Source: Pseudomonadota bacterium
GTDB taxonomy: Bacteria; Myxococcota; Myxococcia; Myxococcales; Myxococcaceae
Assembly (NCBI GenBank): GCA_023424585.1
Contig: JAFADT010000335.1
Location: forward strand, 1 to 7,746
Direction: 5' to 3'
Length of the DNA stretch: 7,746 nt
The translations under genes and the position numbers were made by a program. The notes under the pieces were generated by a model. The model was not told the DNA's origin, ran no database searches, and saw only the letters and a program-made list of their open reading frames with translations. Positions 1 through 5,542 of the stretch are shown piece by piece (the stretch's first letter is position 1; every line of letters starts with the position of its first letter).

Positions 1-158
1 GTGCCCGGACGGGCAGGGGGCGTGGCCGCAGGGCGGGGGGCCGGGGCGGCCTCTTGCAGCGCCTGGCCGCACAGCGCGCAGGTGGCCGAGCGTGGCGGGT
101 TGTAACCGTCACAATTCGGGCAGACCACCGGAAGCGCGGACAGCAGAAGCTGAGACAT
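1..158 (-). CDS. Zinc-ribbon protein, N-terminal part (runs off left edge)
   Basis: The reverse strand reads from an ATG at 158 without a stop to the window edge, giving the first 52 residues. The start is MSQLLLSALPVVCPNC, and CPNC (residues 13-16) is followed ten residues later by CALC (27-30). The four cysteines form a CxxC-x10-CxxC zinc-ribbon pattern. A Pro/Ala-rich stretch (about residues 37-52) follows and looks like a flexible linker to an unseen domain. The protein has no obvious signal peptide, so it is probably cytoplasmic. Short N-terminal zinc ribbons of this kind are common on myxobacterial regulatory or scaffold proteins, but the main domain is outside the window and I do not assign a function. 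No good Shine-Dalgarno sequence precedes the ATG. The gene is divergent from rel, with 158 bases between the two starts. Confidence 0.72.
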   Translation of the reverse strand, partial: MSQLLLSALPVVCPNCDGYNPPRSATCALCGQALQEAAPAPRPAATPPARPG

Positions 159-170
159 GGGCAGAGGGCC

Positions 171-200
171 AATCTAGGGGGGCGTGAAACGCCGGGTCAA
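171..200 (-). promoter_or_regulatory. Possible promoter of the zinc-ribbon gene
   Basis: On the minus strand TTGACC (200-195) is followed after 18 bases by TAGATT (176-171). These match five and four bases of the sigma-70 hexamers. The predicted transcript start, near 164, is only about six bases from the ATG at 158. This fits the absence of a Shine-Dalgarno site. It is a pattern match only. Confidence 0.35.
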
Positions 201-275
201 CGAAAGCCTCGGGCGATTCTCCAGGGGTGTCCGGGCCTTGGAACCCGGCGAGCCCCGCGATGTTCCAGGGTAACG

Positions 276-304
276 TTGCCCCTGCTGTTTGAGGCAGTTA
301 CGAT
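276..304 (+). promoter_or_regulatory. Possible rel promoter with very short leader
   Basis: TTGCCC (276-281) and TACGAT (299-304) are separated by exactly 17 bases, each matching four of six sigma-70 consensus bases. Transcription would start near 311, about six bases before the rel ATG at 317. There is no Shine-Dalgarno sequence at a usable distance: the nearest GAGG, at 291-294, is over 20 bases away and overlaps the spacer. The mRNA may therefore be almost leaderless. This rests on sequence pattern only. Confidence 0.38.
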
Positions 305-316
305 TGTCACGCCTCG

Positions 317-1414
317 ATGATTCGCCTGAACGACATCCTGCAGCGGGTTGCGTCGTACCACCCGGACCCCGATCTGGACATCATCAAGAAGGCGTACGTC
401 TACTCGGCCAAGGTCCACCAGGGACAACTCCGCAAGTCGGGAGAGCCCTACCTCATCCATCCCCTGGAGGTCGCGGGCATCCTGGCGGAGCTGAAGCTGG
501 ACGAGGCGTCCATCGTCACCGGCCTGCTCCACGACACCATCGAGGACACGCTCGCCACCGCGGAGGAGCTCACGGAGCTCTTCGGGCCGGAGGTCGCGCA
601 GCTGGTGGACGGCGTGACGAAGCTGTCCAAGTTCTCCGCGTCCGCGACGCTCTCCCAGGAGGAGAAGCAGGCGGAGAACTTCCGCAAGATGATCATCGCG
701 ATGGCGCAGGACATCCGCGTCATCCTCGTGAAGCTGGCGGACCGCACGCACAACATGCGGACGCTGGACCACATGTCCGAGGAGAAGCAGGCCCGCATCG
801 GACAGGAGACGCTGGACATCTACGCGCCCCTGGCCAACCGCCTGGGCATCTCCTGGATCAAGACGGAGCTGGAGGACCTGTCCTTCCGCTACGTGAAGCC
901 GCAGGAGTTCTTCGCGCTGGAGGAGCAGCTCAACAAGCGCAAGAAGGAGCGGGAGAAGTACATCGAGGACACCTGCGACCTGATGCGCGACAAGCTCCAG
1001 GAGCGCGGCCTCAAGGGCGACGTCAGCGGGCGCTTCAAGCACGTCTACAGCATCTGGAAGAAGATCAAGTCGCAGGGCATCGACTTCGATCAGATCCACG
1101 ACATCATCGCGTTCCGCATCATCGCGCCGTCGGTGCCCGCCTGCTACGAGGCGCTGGGCATGGTGCACCAGATGTGGAAGCCGGTGCCTGGGCGCTTCAA
1201 GGACTTCATCGCCATCCCGAAGCCCAACATGTACCAGTCCCTGCACACCACGGTGATTGGTCCGTTGAGCGAGCGCGTGGAGGTGCAGATCCGCACCGCG
1301 GAGATGCACAAGATCGCGGAGGAGGGCATCGCCGCGCACTGGGCCTACAAGGAAGGCCGCGCGCCCATCTCCAAGGACGACGAGAAGTTCGCCTGGCTGC
1401 GCCAGCTGATGTAG
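317..1414 (+). CDS. rel: Rel/SpoT-type (p)ppGpp synthetase/hydrolase, catalytic half ended by in-frame TAG
   Basis: This 365-residue product is the enzymatic half of a long RelA/SpoT homologue, the cytoplasmic enzyme that makes and degrades the alarmone (p)ppGpp in the stringent response. The HD hydrolase domain (about residues 20-155) keeps H48, the H72-D73 pair, E76-D77 (HDTIED) and D142/N146 (ADRTHN), so hydrolysis should be possible. The synthetase domain (about 175-365) has RFKHVYSIWKK (239-249), D262, YQSLHT (306-311) and E322 in VEVQIRT. The loop motif is R293-F-K-D296, the RxKD form typical of bifunctional Rel/SpoT rather than synthetase-only RelA. The ATG at 317 is fixed by an in-frame TGA at 290-292 and the family-like opening MIRLNDILQRV. 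The ORF ends in LRQLM followed by TAG, where relatives continue with Glu-Trp/Phe and then the TGS domain. The same frame stays open afterwards to 2539, so this is a 740-residue gene interrupted at codon 366. Confidence 0.93.
   Translation: MIRLNDILQRVASYHPDPDLDIIKKAYVYSAKVHQGQLRKSGEPYLIHPLEVAGILAELKLDEASIVTGLLHDTIEDTLATAEELTELFGPEVAQLVDGVTKLSKFSASATLSQEEKQAENFRKMIIAMAQDIRVILVKLADRTHNMRTLDHMSEEKQARIGQETLDIYAPLANRLGISWIKTELEDLSFRYVKPQEFFALEEQLNKRKKEREKYIEDTCDLMRDKLQERGLKGDVSGRFKHVYSIWKKIKSQGIDFDQIHDIIAFRIIAPSVPACYEALGMVHQMWKPVPGRFKDFIAIPKPNMYQSLHTTVIGPLSERVEVQIRTAEMHKIAEEGIAAHWAYKEGRAPISKDDEKFAWLRQLM
1412..1414 (+). other. rel: Premature in-frame amber codon splitting rel
   Basis: The rel frame reads CTG ATG TAG TGG CTG CAG. 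In long Rel proteins such as B. subtilis Rel (REILEFQ, from memory of the family), the position taken by the stop is Glu or Asp, so one G-to-T change of GAG explains it. There is no frameshift: 317-1411 and 1415-2539 are in the same frame, and the 14 codons between the stop and the GTG at 1457 still encode family-like sequence (WLQDLKDPKEFLET). Depending on the cause, the whole locus 317-2539 is a pseudogene, a split gene, or an intact gene with a base-call error. Confidence 0.9.
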
Positions 1415-1438
1415 TGGCTGCAGGACCTCAAGGACCCC

Positions 1439-1465
1439 AAGGAGTTCCTGGAGACGGTGAAGGTG
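1439..1465 (+). promoter_or_regulatory. SD-like sequences and GTG starts at the TGS boundary
   Basis: AAGGAG (1439-1444) lies 12 bases before a GTG at 1457, and GGAG (1450-1453) lies 9 bases before an in-frame GTG at 1463. Either could let ribosomes reinitiate about 40 bases after the amber codon and make a separate C-terminal Rel piece. The same bases encode KEFLETVKVD in the intact family, so the SD resemblance may be a by-product of Lys-Glu and Leu-Glu codons. Confidence 0.3.
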
Positions 1466-2539
1466 GACCTCTTCACCGACGAGGTGTTCGTCTTCACGCC
1501 CAAGGGCGACGTGCGCAGCCTGCCGCGCGGCGCGACGCCGGTGGACTTCGCGTACGCCATCCACTCGGACGTGGGCGGCCGGTGCGTGGGCGCCAAGGTG
1601 AACGGGAAGATCGTCCCGCTTCGCTACAAGCTGAAGAACGGCGACACGGTGGAGGTGCTCACCAGCCCGCAGGCGCACCCGTCCAAGGACTGGCTCACCT
1701 TCGTCAAGACGAGCCGCGCGCAGCAGCGCATCCGCGGCTTCATCAAGCAGCAGCAGCGCGACAAGAGCCTGCAGCTGGGCCGCGAGCTGGTGGATCGCGA
1801 GTTCAAGCGCTTCCAGCTCAACTTCAACAAGCTGATGCGCTCCGGCGAGGTGAAGAGGGTCGCCGAGGAGCTGGGCTTCCGCGTCGAGGACGACATGCTG
1901 GTCGCCATCGGCTACGGGAAGGTGACGCCGCAGCAGCTGGTGCAGCGCCTGGTGCCGCAGGAGAAGCTGGCGCAGGCGGAGCCGCCCCCGCGTCCCAGCG
2001 CGGACAGCGGCGGGGCGGGCCATGGCGCGGGGGCCAACGGCTCCATGCTGCCGGGCCTGTCCCGCATGACGGACCTGGCCAAGCGGCTGGTGGGGCGCAA
2101 CAACCGCAGCGGCGTCCAGATCGGCGGCGTGGACGACGTGCTCGTGCGCTTCGGGCGCTGTTGTAACCCCGTTCCCGGGGACCCCATCGCGGGGTTCATC
2201 ACCCGGGGGCGGGGGGTAACGGTGCACACGGTGGGATGTGAGAAGGCCCTGGCCACGGATCCCGAGCGGCGCGTGGACGTGTCCTGGGACGTGAAGGGCG
2301 ACTTCAAGCGGCCGGTGACGCTGCGCGTGCTGACGGCGGATCGGCCCGGCCTCCTGGCGGACATCACCAACACGTTCTCCAAGAAGAGCGTCAACATCTC
2401 CCAGGCCAACTGCCGGGCCACCGGCGACGACCGGGCGGTGAACACCTTCGAGGTCACCATCTCCGACCTCAAGCAGCTGACGGACCTGATGCGCTCCATC
2501 GAGCGGTTGACGGGCGTCTACTCCGTCGAGCGAATCTAG
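1457..2539 (+). CDS. rel: Rel C-terminal regulatory half (TGS, helical, Cys-rich, ACT), downstream of the stop
   Basis: This is the continuation of the rel frame after the amber codon, about 360 residues if started at GTG 1457 (codon 381 of the full gene). It begins at the TGS domain (VDLFTDEVFVFTPKGD, about 383-445 in full-gene numbering). The helical region follows (SKDWLTFVKTSRAQQRI onward), then a low-complexity Pro/Gly/Ala insert (about 556-576). Next come the Cys-rich zinc-finger-like segment with RFGRCCNPVPGD (Cys 615-616) and C641, and a C-terminal ACT domain (about 666-740). In the family these parts bind the ribosome and uncharged tRNA and control the balance between synthesis and hydrolysis. 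They have no catalytic activity alone. The coding pattern shows no sign of decay and no second stop or frameshift. It could be an untranslated pseudogene remnant, a reinitiated separate subunit, or part of an intact gene misread at one base. Confidence 0.8.
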   Translation: MKVDLFTDEVFVFTPKGDVRSLPRGATPVDFAYAIHSDVGGRCVGAKVNGKIVPLRYKLKNGDTVEVLTSPQAHPSKDWLTFVKTSRAQQRIRGFIKQQQRDKSLQLGRELVDREFKRFQLNFNKLMRSGEVKRVAEELGFRVEDDMLVAIGYGKVTPQQLVQRLVPQEKLAQAEPPPRPSADSGGAGHGAGANGSMLPGLSRMTDLAKRLVGRNNRSGVQIGGVDDVLVRFGRCCNPVPGDPIAGFITRGRGVTVHTVGCEKALATDPERRVDVSWDVKGDFKRPVTLRVLTADRPGLLADITNTFSKKSVNISQANCRATGDDRAVNTFEVTISDLKQLTDLMRSIERLTGVYSVERI

Positions 2540-2571
2540 GCCGCTCCTGTGCTACAGCGCCCGGCGGACCC

Positions 2572-2597
2572 GCGGCCCCGCTTCCCCTGGGGGCCGC
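2572..2597 (+). terminator. GC hairpin between rel and ridA
   Basis: GCGGCCCC (2572-2579) pairs perfectly with GGGGCCGC (2590-2597) around a 10-base loop. It lies 33 bases after the rel stop and just before the ridA ribosome binding site. There is no U tract. It could be a weak terminator or attenuator separating rel from ridA, a processing site in a shared mRNA, or chance in GC-rich DNA. Confidence 0.35.
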
Positions 2598-2617
2598 CTC
2601 AACGCGAGGTGTGCTGC

Positions 2618-3004
2618 ATGGCGCGCAAGGCAATCCACTCCGACGACGCCCCCAAGGCGATTGGCCCCTACTCCCAGGCCGTGCAGGTGGACGCCGGGAA
2701 GATGACCTTCCTGTCCGGCCAGATTCCCCTGGACCCGAAGACGATGGAGCTCGTCCCCGGGGACGTCGTCGCGCAGGCCGAGCAGGTGATGAAGAACCTC
2801 CAGGCCGTGCTCGCCGCCAGCGGCCTGGACTTCAGCCACGTCGTGCGCTGCACCATCTTCCTCACCAACCTGGGTGACTTCGCCAAGGTGAACGAGGTGT
2901 ACGCCCGCGCCTTCCCCGGCACGCCGCCGGCCCGCGCCACCGTGCAGGTGTCCGCGCTGCCGCGCGGCTCCCAGGTGGAGATCGACGCCATCGCCGTGTC
3001 CTGA
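2618..3004 (+). CDS. ridA: RidA family enamine/imine deaminase
   Basis: This 128-residue protein has the usual RidA (YjgF/YER057c/UK114) length and is cytoplasmic. The family forms trimers that hydrolyse reactive 2-aminoacrylate and related enamine/imine intermediates released by PLP enzymes such as threonine/serine dehydratase. This protects other PLP enzymes. The N-terminal motif AIGPYSQAV (residues 14-22) carries the conserved Tyr18. SGQIPLDP (33-40) follows, and the C-terminal block is PPARATVQVSALPRGSQVEI, with Arg106 (carboxylate-binding and essential in active members) and Glu121 (water-activating). All hallmark residues of the catalytically competent RidA subgroup are present. The ATG at 2618 is chosen because GAGGTG (2606-2611) sits six bases upstream and MARKAIHSDDAPKAIGPYSQ is the family-like start. 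The longer reading from 2549 adds an unconserved Pro/Arg-rich stretch. It lies 78 bases after rel in the same direction and may share its transcript. Confidence 0.95.
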   Translation: MARKAIHSDDAPKAIGPYSQAVQVDAGKMTFLSGQIPLDPKTMELVPGDVVAQAEQVMKNLQAVLAASGLDFSHVVRCTIFLTNLGDFAKVNEVYARAFPGTPPARATVQVSALPRGSQVEIDAIAVS

Positions 3005-3029
3005 CGCCTCTCCGGACACCCGCTGGAAA

Positions 3030-3070
3030 CACGAAGGCCGCCGGTTCCCGTGGGAGCCGGCGGCCTCGTG
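3030..3070. terminator. Strong hairpin, likely bidirectional terminator
   Basis: AGGCCGCCGG (3035-3044) pairs perfectly with CCGGCGGCCT (3057-3066) around a 12-base loop. CACG (3030-3033) and CGTG (3067-3070) extend the stem to 14 pairs with one bulged A. It lies between the convergent ends of ridA (3004) and the triple DsbA-like gene (3092), where a shared terminator is expected. There is only a short T run on the minus strand (TTTCC) and none on the plus strand, as is usual in high-GC genomes. Confidence 0.75.
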
Positions 3071-3091
3071 TGCTTCAGGGGCGGAGACGGG

Positions 3092-5071
3092 CTACTTCGC
3101 TTCCGCCGCCATCGCCACGCCGGCCTTCTTCAGCTCCTCGTCGATGACCCGCTTGAAGGCATCGAAGGGCTGCGCGCCCACCAGCGGGCGGCCGTTGATG
3201 AAGAAGGTGGGCGTGCCGTTGGCGCCCTTGGAGGAACCGTCCGCCATGTCCGCCTCGATCTCCTTGTCGAACTTGTTGGAGTCCAGGGCCGCCTTGAACC
3301 TGTTCATGTCCAGCTTCAGCTCCTGGGCGTACTTCTCCAGGCTCTCGCGGTCCAGGGCGCGCTGGTTGGCGAAGAGCTTGTCGTGCATCTCCCAGAACTT
3401 GCCCTGCTCGTTCGCGGCCATGGAGGCCTGCGCGGCGAGCTTCGCGTGCTGGTGGAAGGGCAGCGGCTGGTGCTTGAAGGCGAACCTGACCTTGCCCTTG
3501 TACTCCTTCTCCACCTGCTCGATGGTCGGCACGGCGCGGCCGCAGAAGGGGCACTCGAAGTCGGACCAGGCGACGATGGTCACGGGCGCGTTCTTCGCGC
3601 CGCGCACCGGGGCGTTGCCCAGCTCCACCTTCTGCACCGCCGGCTCGGCGGGCGCCGCGGGGGCGGCCGGCGCGGCGTTGACGTTGTCCTGGTTCAGCTT
3701 GGCGTAGAGATCCTCCGCCTTGGTGCCCGCGGCGAGCGCCTTGTCGGCCTTGGCGATCTCCTGGTCGATGAGGGGCTTGAAGGCCTCGAAGGGCTGCGCG
3801 CCGGAGAGGAAGCGGCCGTTGATGAAGAAGGCCGGGGTGCCGTTGGCGCCCACCGCCATGCCCGCGGAGGCGTCCGCCTCCACCTTGGCGGTCGTCTTGC
3901 TGGACTCCAGGTCGGCCTTGAACTTGTTCATGTCCAGGCCCAGCTCCTGGGCGTACTTCTCCAGGTCACCGCGCTCCAGGGCGCGCTGGTTGGCGAAGAG
4001 CTTGTCGTGCATCTCCCAGAACTTGCCCTGCGCGTGGGCGGCCGTGGCGGCCTGCGCGGCCAGCTTCGCGTGCGAGTGCATGGGCAGCGGCTGGTGGCGG
4101 AACACCACGCGCACGTCCTTGCCGTAGGTCTCCTTGATCTTGTTGAGGGTCGGCACCGCGCGGCTGCAGAACGGGCACTCGAAGTCGGACCACTCGACGA
4201 TGGTCACCTTCGCGGTGGCCGGGCCGAAGACGGGGGAGTCCGCGGGGATCTCGATCTTCTTCGCCGCGGCGGCGGGCTCCGCCTGCTGGCCGGGGCGGGA
4301 CGGGGCGCGCTCGACGCCCTTCTCGATGATGCGCGCGTACACCTGCGACGGCGCGACGCCGGACTTCACCAGGCCCTCGGCCTTGGCGAGTTCCTCGTCG
4401 ATGAGGGCCTTGAAGTTCTCGATGGGCTGCGCGCCGGAGAGGAAGCGGCCGTTGATGAAGAAGGCCGGCGTGCCGCTGGCGCCCAGCTGCTGGGCCAGGG
4501 CCTGCTCCTTGTCGATGGTGGCGCCCAGGCGGGCATCCGCCATGTCCGCCTTCCACTTCGCCAGGTCCAGGCCGAGCTGCTTGGCGTAGCCCTCCAGGCT
4601 CTCCGCATCCAGCTTCTTCTGGTTGGCGAAGAGGAGGTCGTGCATGTCCCAGTACTTGCCCTGCTCACCGGCGGCGAGCGCCGCGAGGGCCGCGGGCCGG
4701 GCCTGCGGGTGGAAGGACAGCGGGTTCTGGCGCATCACCACGCGCAGCTTGCTGCCGTAGTCCTTCTGGAGCTGCTGGACGGTGTTGTGCGCGCGGCTGC
4801 AGAACGGGCACTGGTAGTCGGAGAACTCCACCAGGGTGACGAGCGCGTTGACGCTGCCCTTCGTCGGGGCGCCGTCGATGGGCACCTTGAAGACGGTGGG
4901 GTCCACGGCGCGCGCGGCGGGCTTGTTGGCGCCCTGCGCGACGGAGGGCGTGTTGCCGGCGGTGGGCTTCGAGCCGGTGGCGGCACGGCCGCCAACGAAC
5001 CCGAGCACCAGGCCGACCAGCAAGGCCACGATGACATTGGGCTTCATGGGTTGGGAATGCTCCTGCGCCAT
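3092..5071 (-). CDS. Exported triple-domain DsbA-like thiol oxidoreductase
   Basis: This 659-residue protein has three tandem DsbA-like thioredoxin domains (Thioredoxin_4/DSBA style) of about 210 residues each. An N-terminal hydrophobic segment (about residues 13-28, NVIVALLVGLVLGFVGG) acts as a signal anchor or signal peptide, so the domains should face the periplasm. A Pro/Ala-rich linker separates it from domain 1. Each domain has a CPFC redox pair after an aromatic-Ser-Asp or Phe-Ser-Asp strand: Cys 88/91, 299/302 and 507/510. Each also has a Thr-cisPro loop (TP at 201-202, 412-413, 620-621) in a GTPxFFINGR context. All three active sites therefore look competent, suggesting thiol oxidase, isomerase or reductase activity on envelope proteins; the substrate and redox partner are unknown. 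Most family members have one such domain. The ATG at 5071 is preferred because GGAG lies eight bases upstream. ATG 5047 (SD 12 bases away) and TTG 5092 are alternatives. It is divergent from tusA. Confidence 0.88.
   Translation of the reverse strand: MAQEHSQPMKPNVIVALLVGLVLGFVGGRAATGSKPTAGNTPSVAQGANKPAARAVDPTVFKVPIDGAPTKGSVNALVTLVEFSDYQCPFCSRAHNTVQQLQKDYGSKLRVVMRQNPLSFHPQARPAALAALAAGEQGKYWDMHDLLFANQKKLDAESLEGYAKQLGLDLAKWKADMADARLGATIDKEQALAQQLGASGTPAFFINGRFLSGAQPIENFKALIDEELAKAEGLVKSGVAPSQVYARIIEKGVERAPSRPGQQAEPAAAAKKIEIPADSPVFGPATAKVTIVEWSDFECPFCSRAVPTLNKIKETYGKDVRVVFRHQPLPMHSHAKLAAQAATAAHAQGKFWEMHDKLFANQRALERGDLEKYAQELGLDMNKFKADLESSKTTAKVEADASAGMAVGANGTPAFFINGRFLSGAQPFEAFKPLIDQEIAKADKALAAGTKAEDLYAKLNQDNVNAAPAAPAAPAEPAVQKVELGNAPVRGAKNAPVTIVAWSDFECPFCGRAVPTIEQVEKEYKGKVRFAFKHQPLPFHQHAKLAAQASMAANEQGKFWEMHDKLFANQRALDRESLEKYAQELKLDMNRFKAALDSNKFDKEIEADMADGSSKGANGTPTFFINGRPLVGAQPFDAFKRVIDEELKKAGVAMAAEAK
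3351..3407 (-). repeat. 57-base direct repeat, copy in domain 3
   Basis: This 57-base stretch is identical to 3975-4031, 624 bases away, inside the triple DsbA-like gene. It encodes the segment around GKFWEMHDKLFANQRAL in domain 3. The identity ends abruptly on both sides, which suggests recent duplication or conversion rather than protein-level constraint alone. Confidence 0.85.
3791..3835 (-). repeat. 45-base direct repeat, copy in domain 2
   Basis: This 45-base stretch is identical to 4424-4468, 633 bases away. It encodes the cis-Pro loop region PAFFINGRFLSGAQP of domain 2. The matching position in domain 3 (about 3166-3210) is clearly more diverged. Confidence 0.85.
3975..4031 (-). repeat. 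57-base direct repeat, copy in domain 2
   Basis: This is the partner of 3351-3407, perfectly identical over 57 bases, and encodes the GKFWEMHDKLFANQRAL region of domain 2. The matching segment of domain 1 (GKYWDMHDLLFANQKKL) has diverged in sequence. Confidence 0.85.
4424..4468 (-). repeat. 45-base direct repeat, copy in domain 1
   Basis: This is the partner of 3791-3835, perfectly identical over 45 bases, and encodes the PAFFINGRFLSGAQP loop of domain 1. Confidence 0.85.
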
Positions 5072-5129
5072 AGGTCCGACTCCGGGCCCCAAGCGGGTGT
5101 CTGGGTAGGGAAAGGGCGGGGTACTTAAC

Positions 5130-5235
5130 AGAGGGAATTCCAGACACGCAAGCCGCGATGACCGCCTGCGTCCGCCCGTTATCCAGAGGCCTCGAAGGGT
5201 CGGACAACGACGTGGGGAGCGCCAAAATTCCCTCT
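5130..5235. repeat. Separated 10-base inverted repeat in the divergent spacer
   Basis: AGAGGGAATT (5130-5139) and AATTCCCTCT (5226-5235) are perfect reverse complements separated by 86 bases. They lie in the 221-base region between the start of the triple DsbA-like gene (5071) and tusA (5293). They could be two half-sites for one regulator acting on both genes, or chance. They are unusually A/T-rich for this window. Confidence 0.3.
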
Positions 5236-5292
5236 ACGAGCGCATTGGGGATGCGCTTGGGACGTCGCGGATCCGTGAGAGGATGCGCGGCC

Positions 5293-5523
5293 ATGGAAGC
5301 CGGTGTGCGCGTGGATACGTCCGGGGCCCTCTGCCCGGTGCCCATCCTGGAGATCGCCAAGGCCATGCGTCGGCTCCCGCCGGGCACGCTGGTGGAGCTG
5401 CTCTCCACGGACCGGGGGCTGGAGGCGGATCTGCCCGCGTGGTGCGACGCCACGGGCAACGAGCTGGTCCGCCTGGAGCGCCGCGGCGCCCACTATGTGG
5501 GCTGGGTGCGCAAGGCGGGGTGA
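5293..5523 (+). CDS. tusA: TusA/SirA-family sulfur carrier protein
   Basis: This 76-residue protein matches the TusA/SirA/YedF family in length and layout. The opening strand VDTSGALCPVPILEIAKAM contains the hallmark CPxP motif, with Cys14 as the residue that carries a persulfide. A typical second half follows (LLSTDRGLEADLPAWCDATGNEL), with a further Cys51. Family members are small cytoplasmic proteins that relay sulfur, for example from cysteine desulfurase towards tRNA thiolation, molybdopterin or other sulfur pathways. Some have unclear roles. No tusBCD/E partners or desulfurase gene are present here, so the exact pathway is not established and the symbol is by family. The ATG at 5293 is chosen for GAGAGGA (5277-5283) nine bases upstream and because it begins right at the conserved domain. 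The longer reading from 5158 adds 45 unconserved residues. It converges on the ABC ATPase gene with only 19 bases between stops. Confidence 0.9.
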   Translation: MEAGVRVDTSGALCPVPILEIAKAMRRLPPGTLVELLSTDRGLEADLPAWCDATGNELVRLERRGAHYVGWVRKAG

Positions 5524-5542
5524 GCCTCCGTGGGGGGCGGGC

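Noticed and set aside
1412..1414. Pyrrolysine insertion or programmed readthrough at the rel TAG
   Set aside because: No pyl genes or characteristic readthrough context are visible (the next codon is TGG), and this position is Glu/Asp in the family rather than a special residue. A point change or sequencing error is simpler.
289..2166. A 625-codon plus-strand frame overlapping rel that passes the amber codon
   Set aside because: It is the out-of-frame shadow of rel, rich in Arg, Gly, Pro and Ala, with no recognisable domain. It does not rescue the interrupted protein.
197..2227. A 676-codon open frame on the minus strand across rel
   Set aside because: It is antisense to well-recognised rel domains and has the His/Leu/Arg/Asp-rich composition typical of antisense frames in high-GC DNA. 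It matches no recognisable family.
2549..2617. An extended start for ridA at 2549
   Set aside because: The extra 23 residues are Pro/Arg-rich and unconserved, and overlap the intergenic hairpin. GAGGTG is correctly spaced for the ATG at 2618.
3050..5128. A 692-codon plus-strand frame opposite the triple DsbA-like gene
   Set aside because: Its repeated Leu/Val/Gly/Arg-rich pattern simply mirrors the three domains on the other strand. The minus-strand reading has three complete CPFC active sites.
5158..5292. An N-terminal extension of the TusA-like protein from an ATG at 5158
   Set aside because: The 45 extra residues look unlike any conserved TusA N-terminus, and a good Shine-Dalgarno site sits nine bases before the ATG at 5293.
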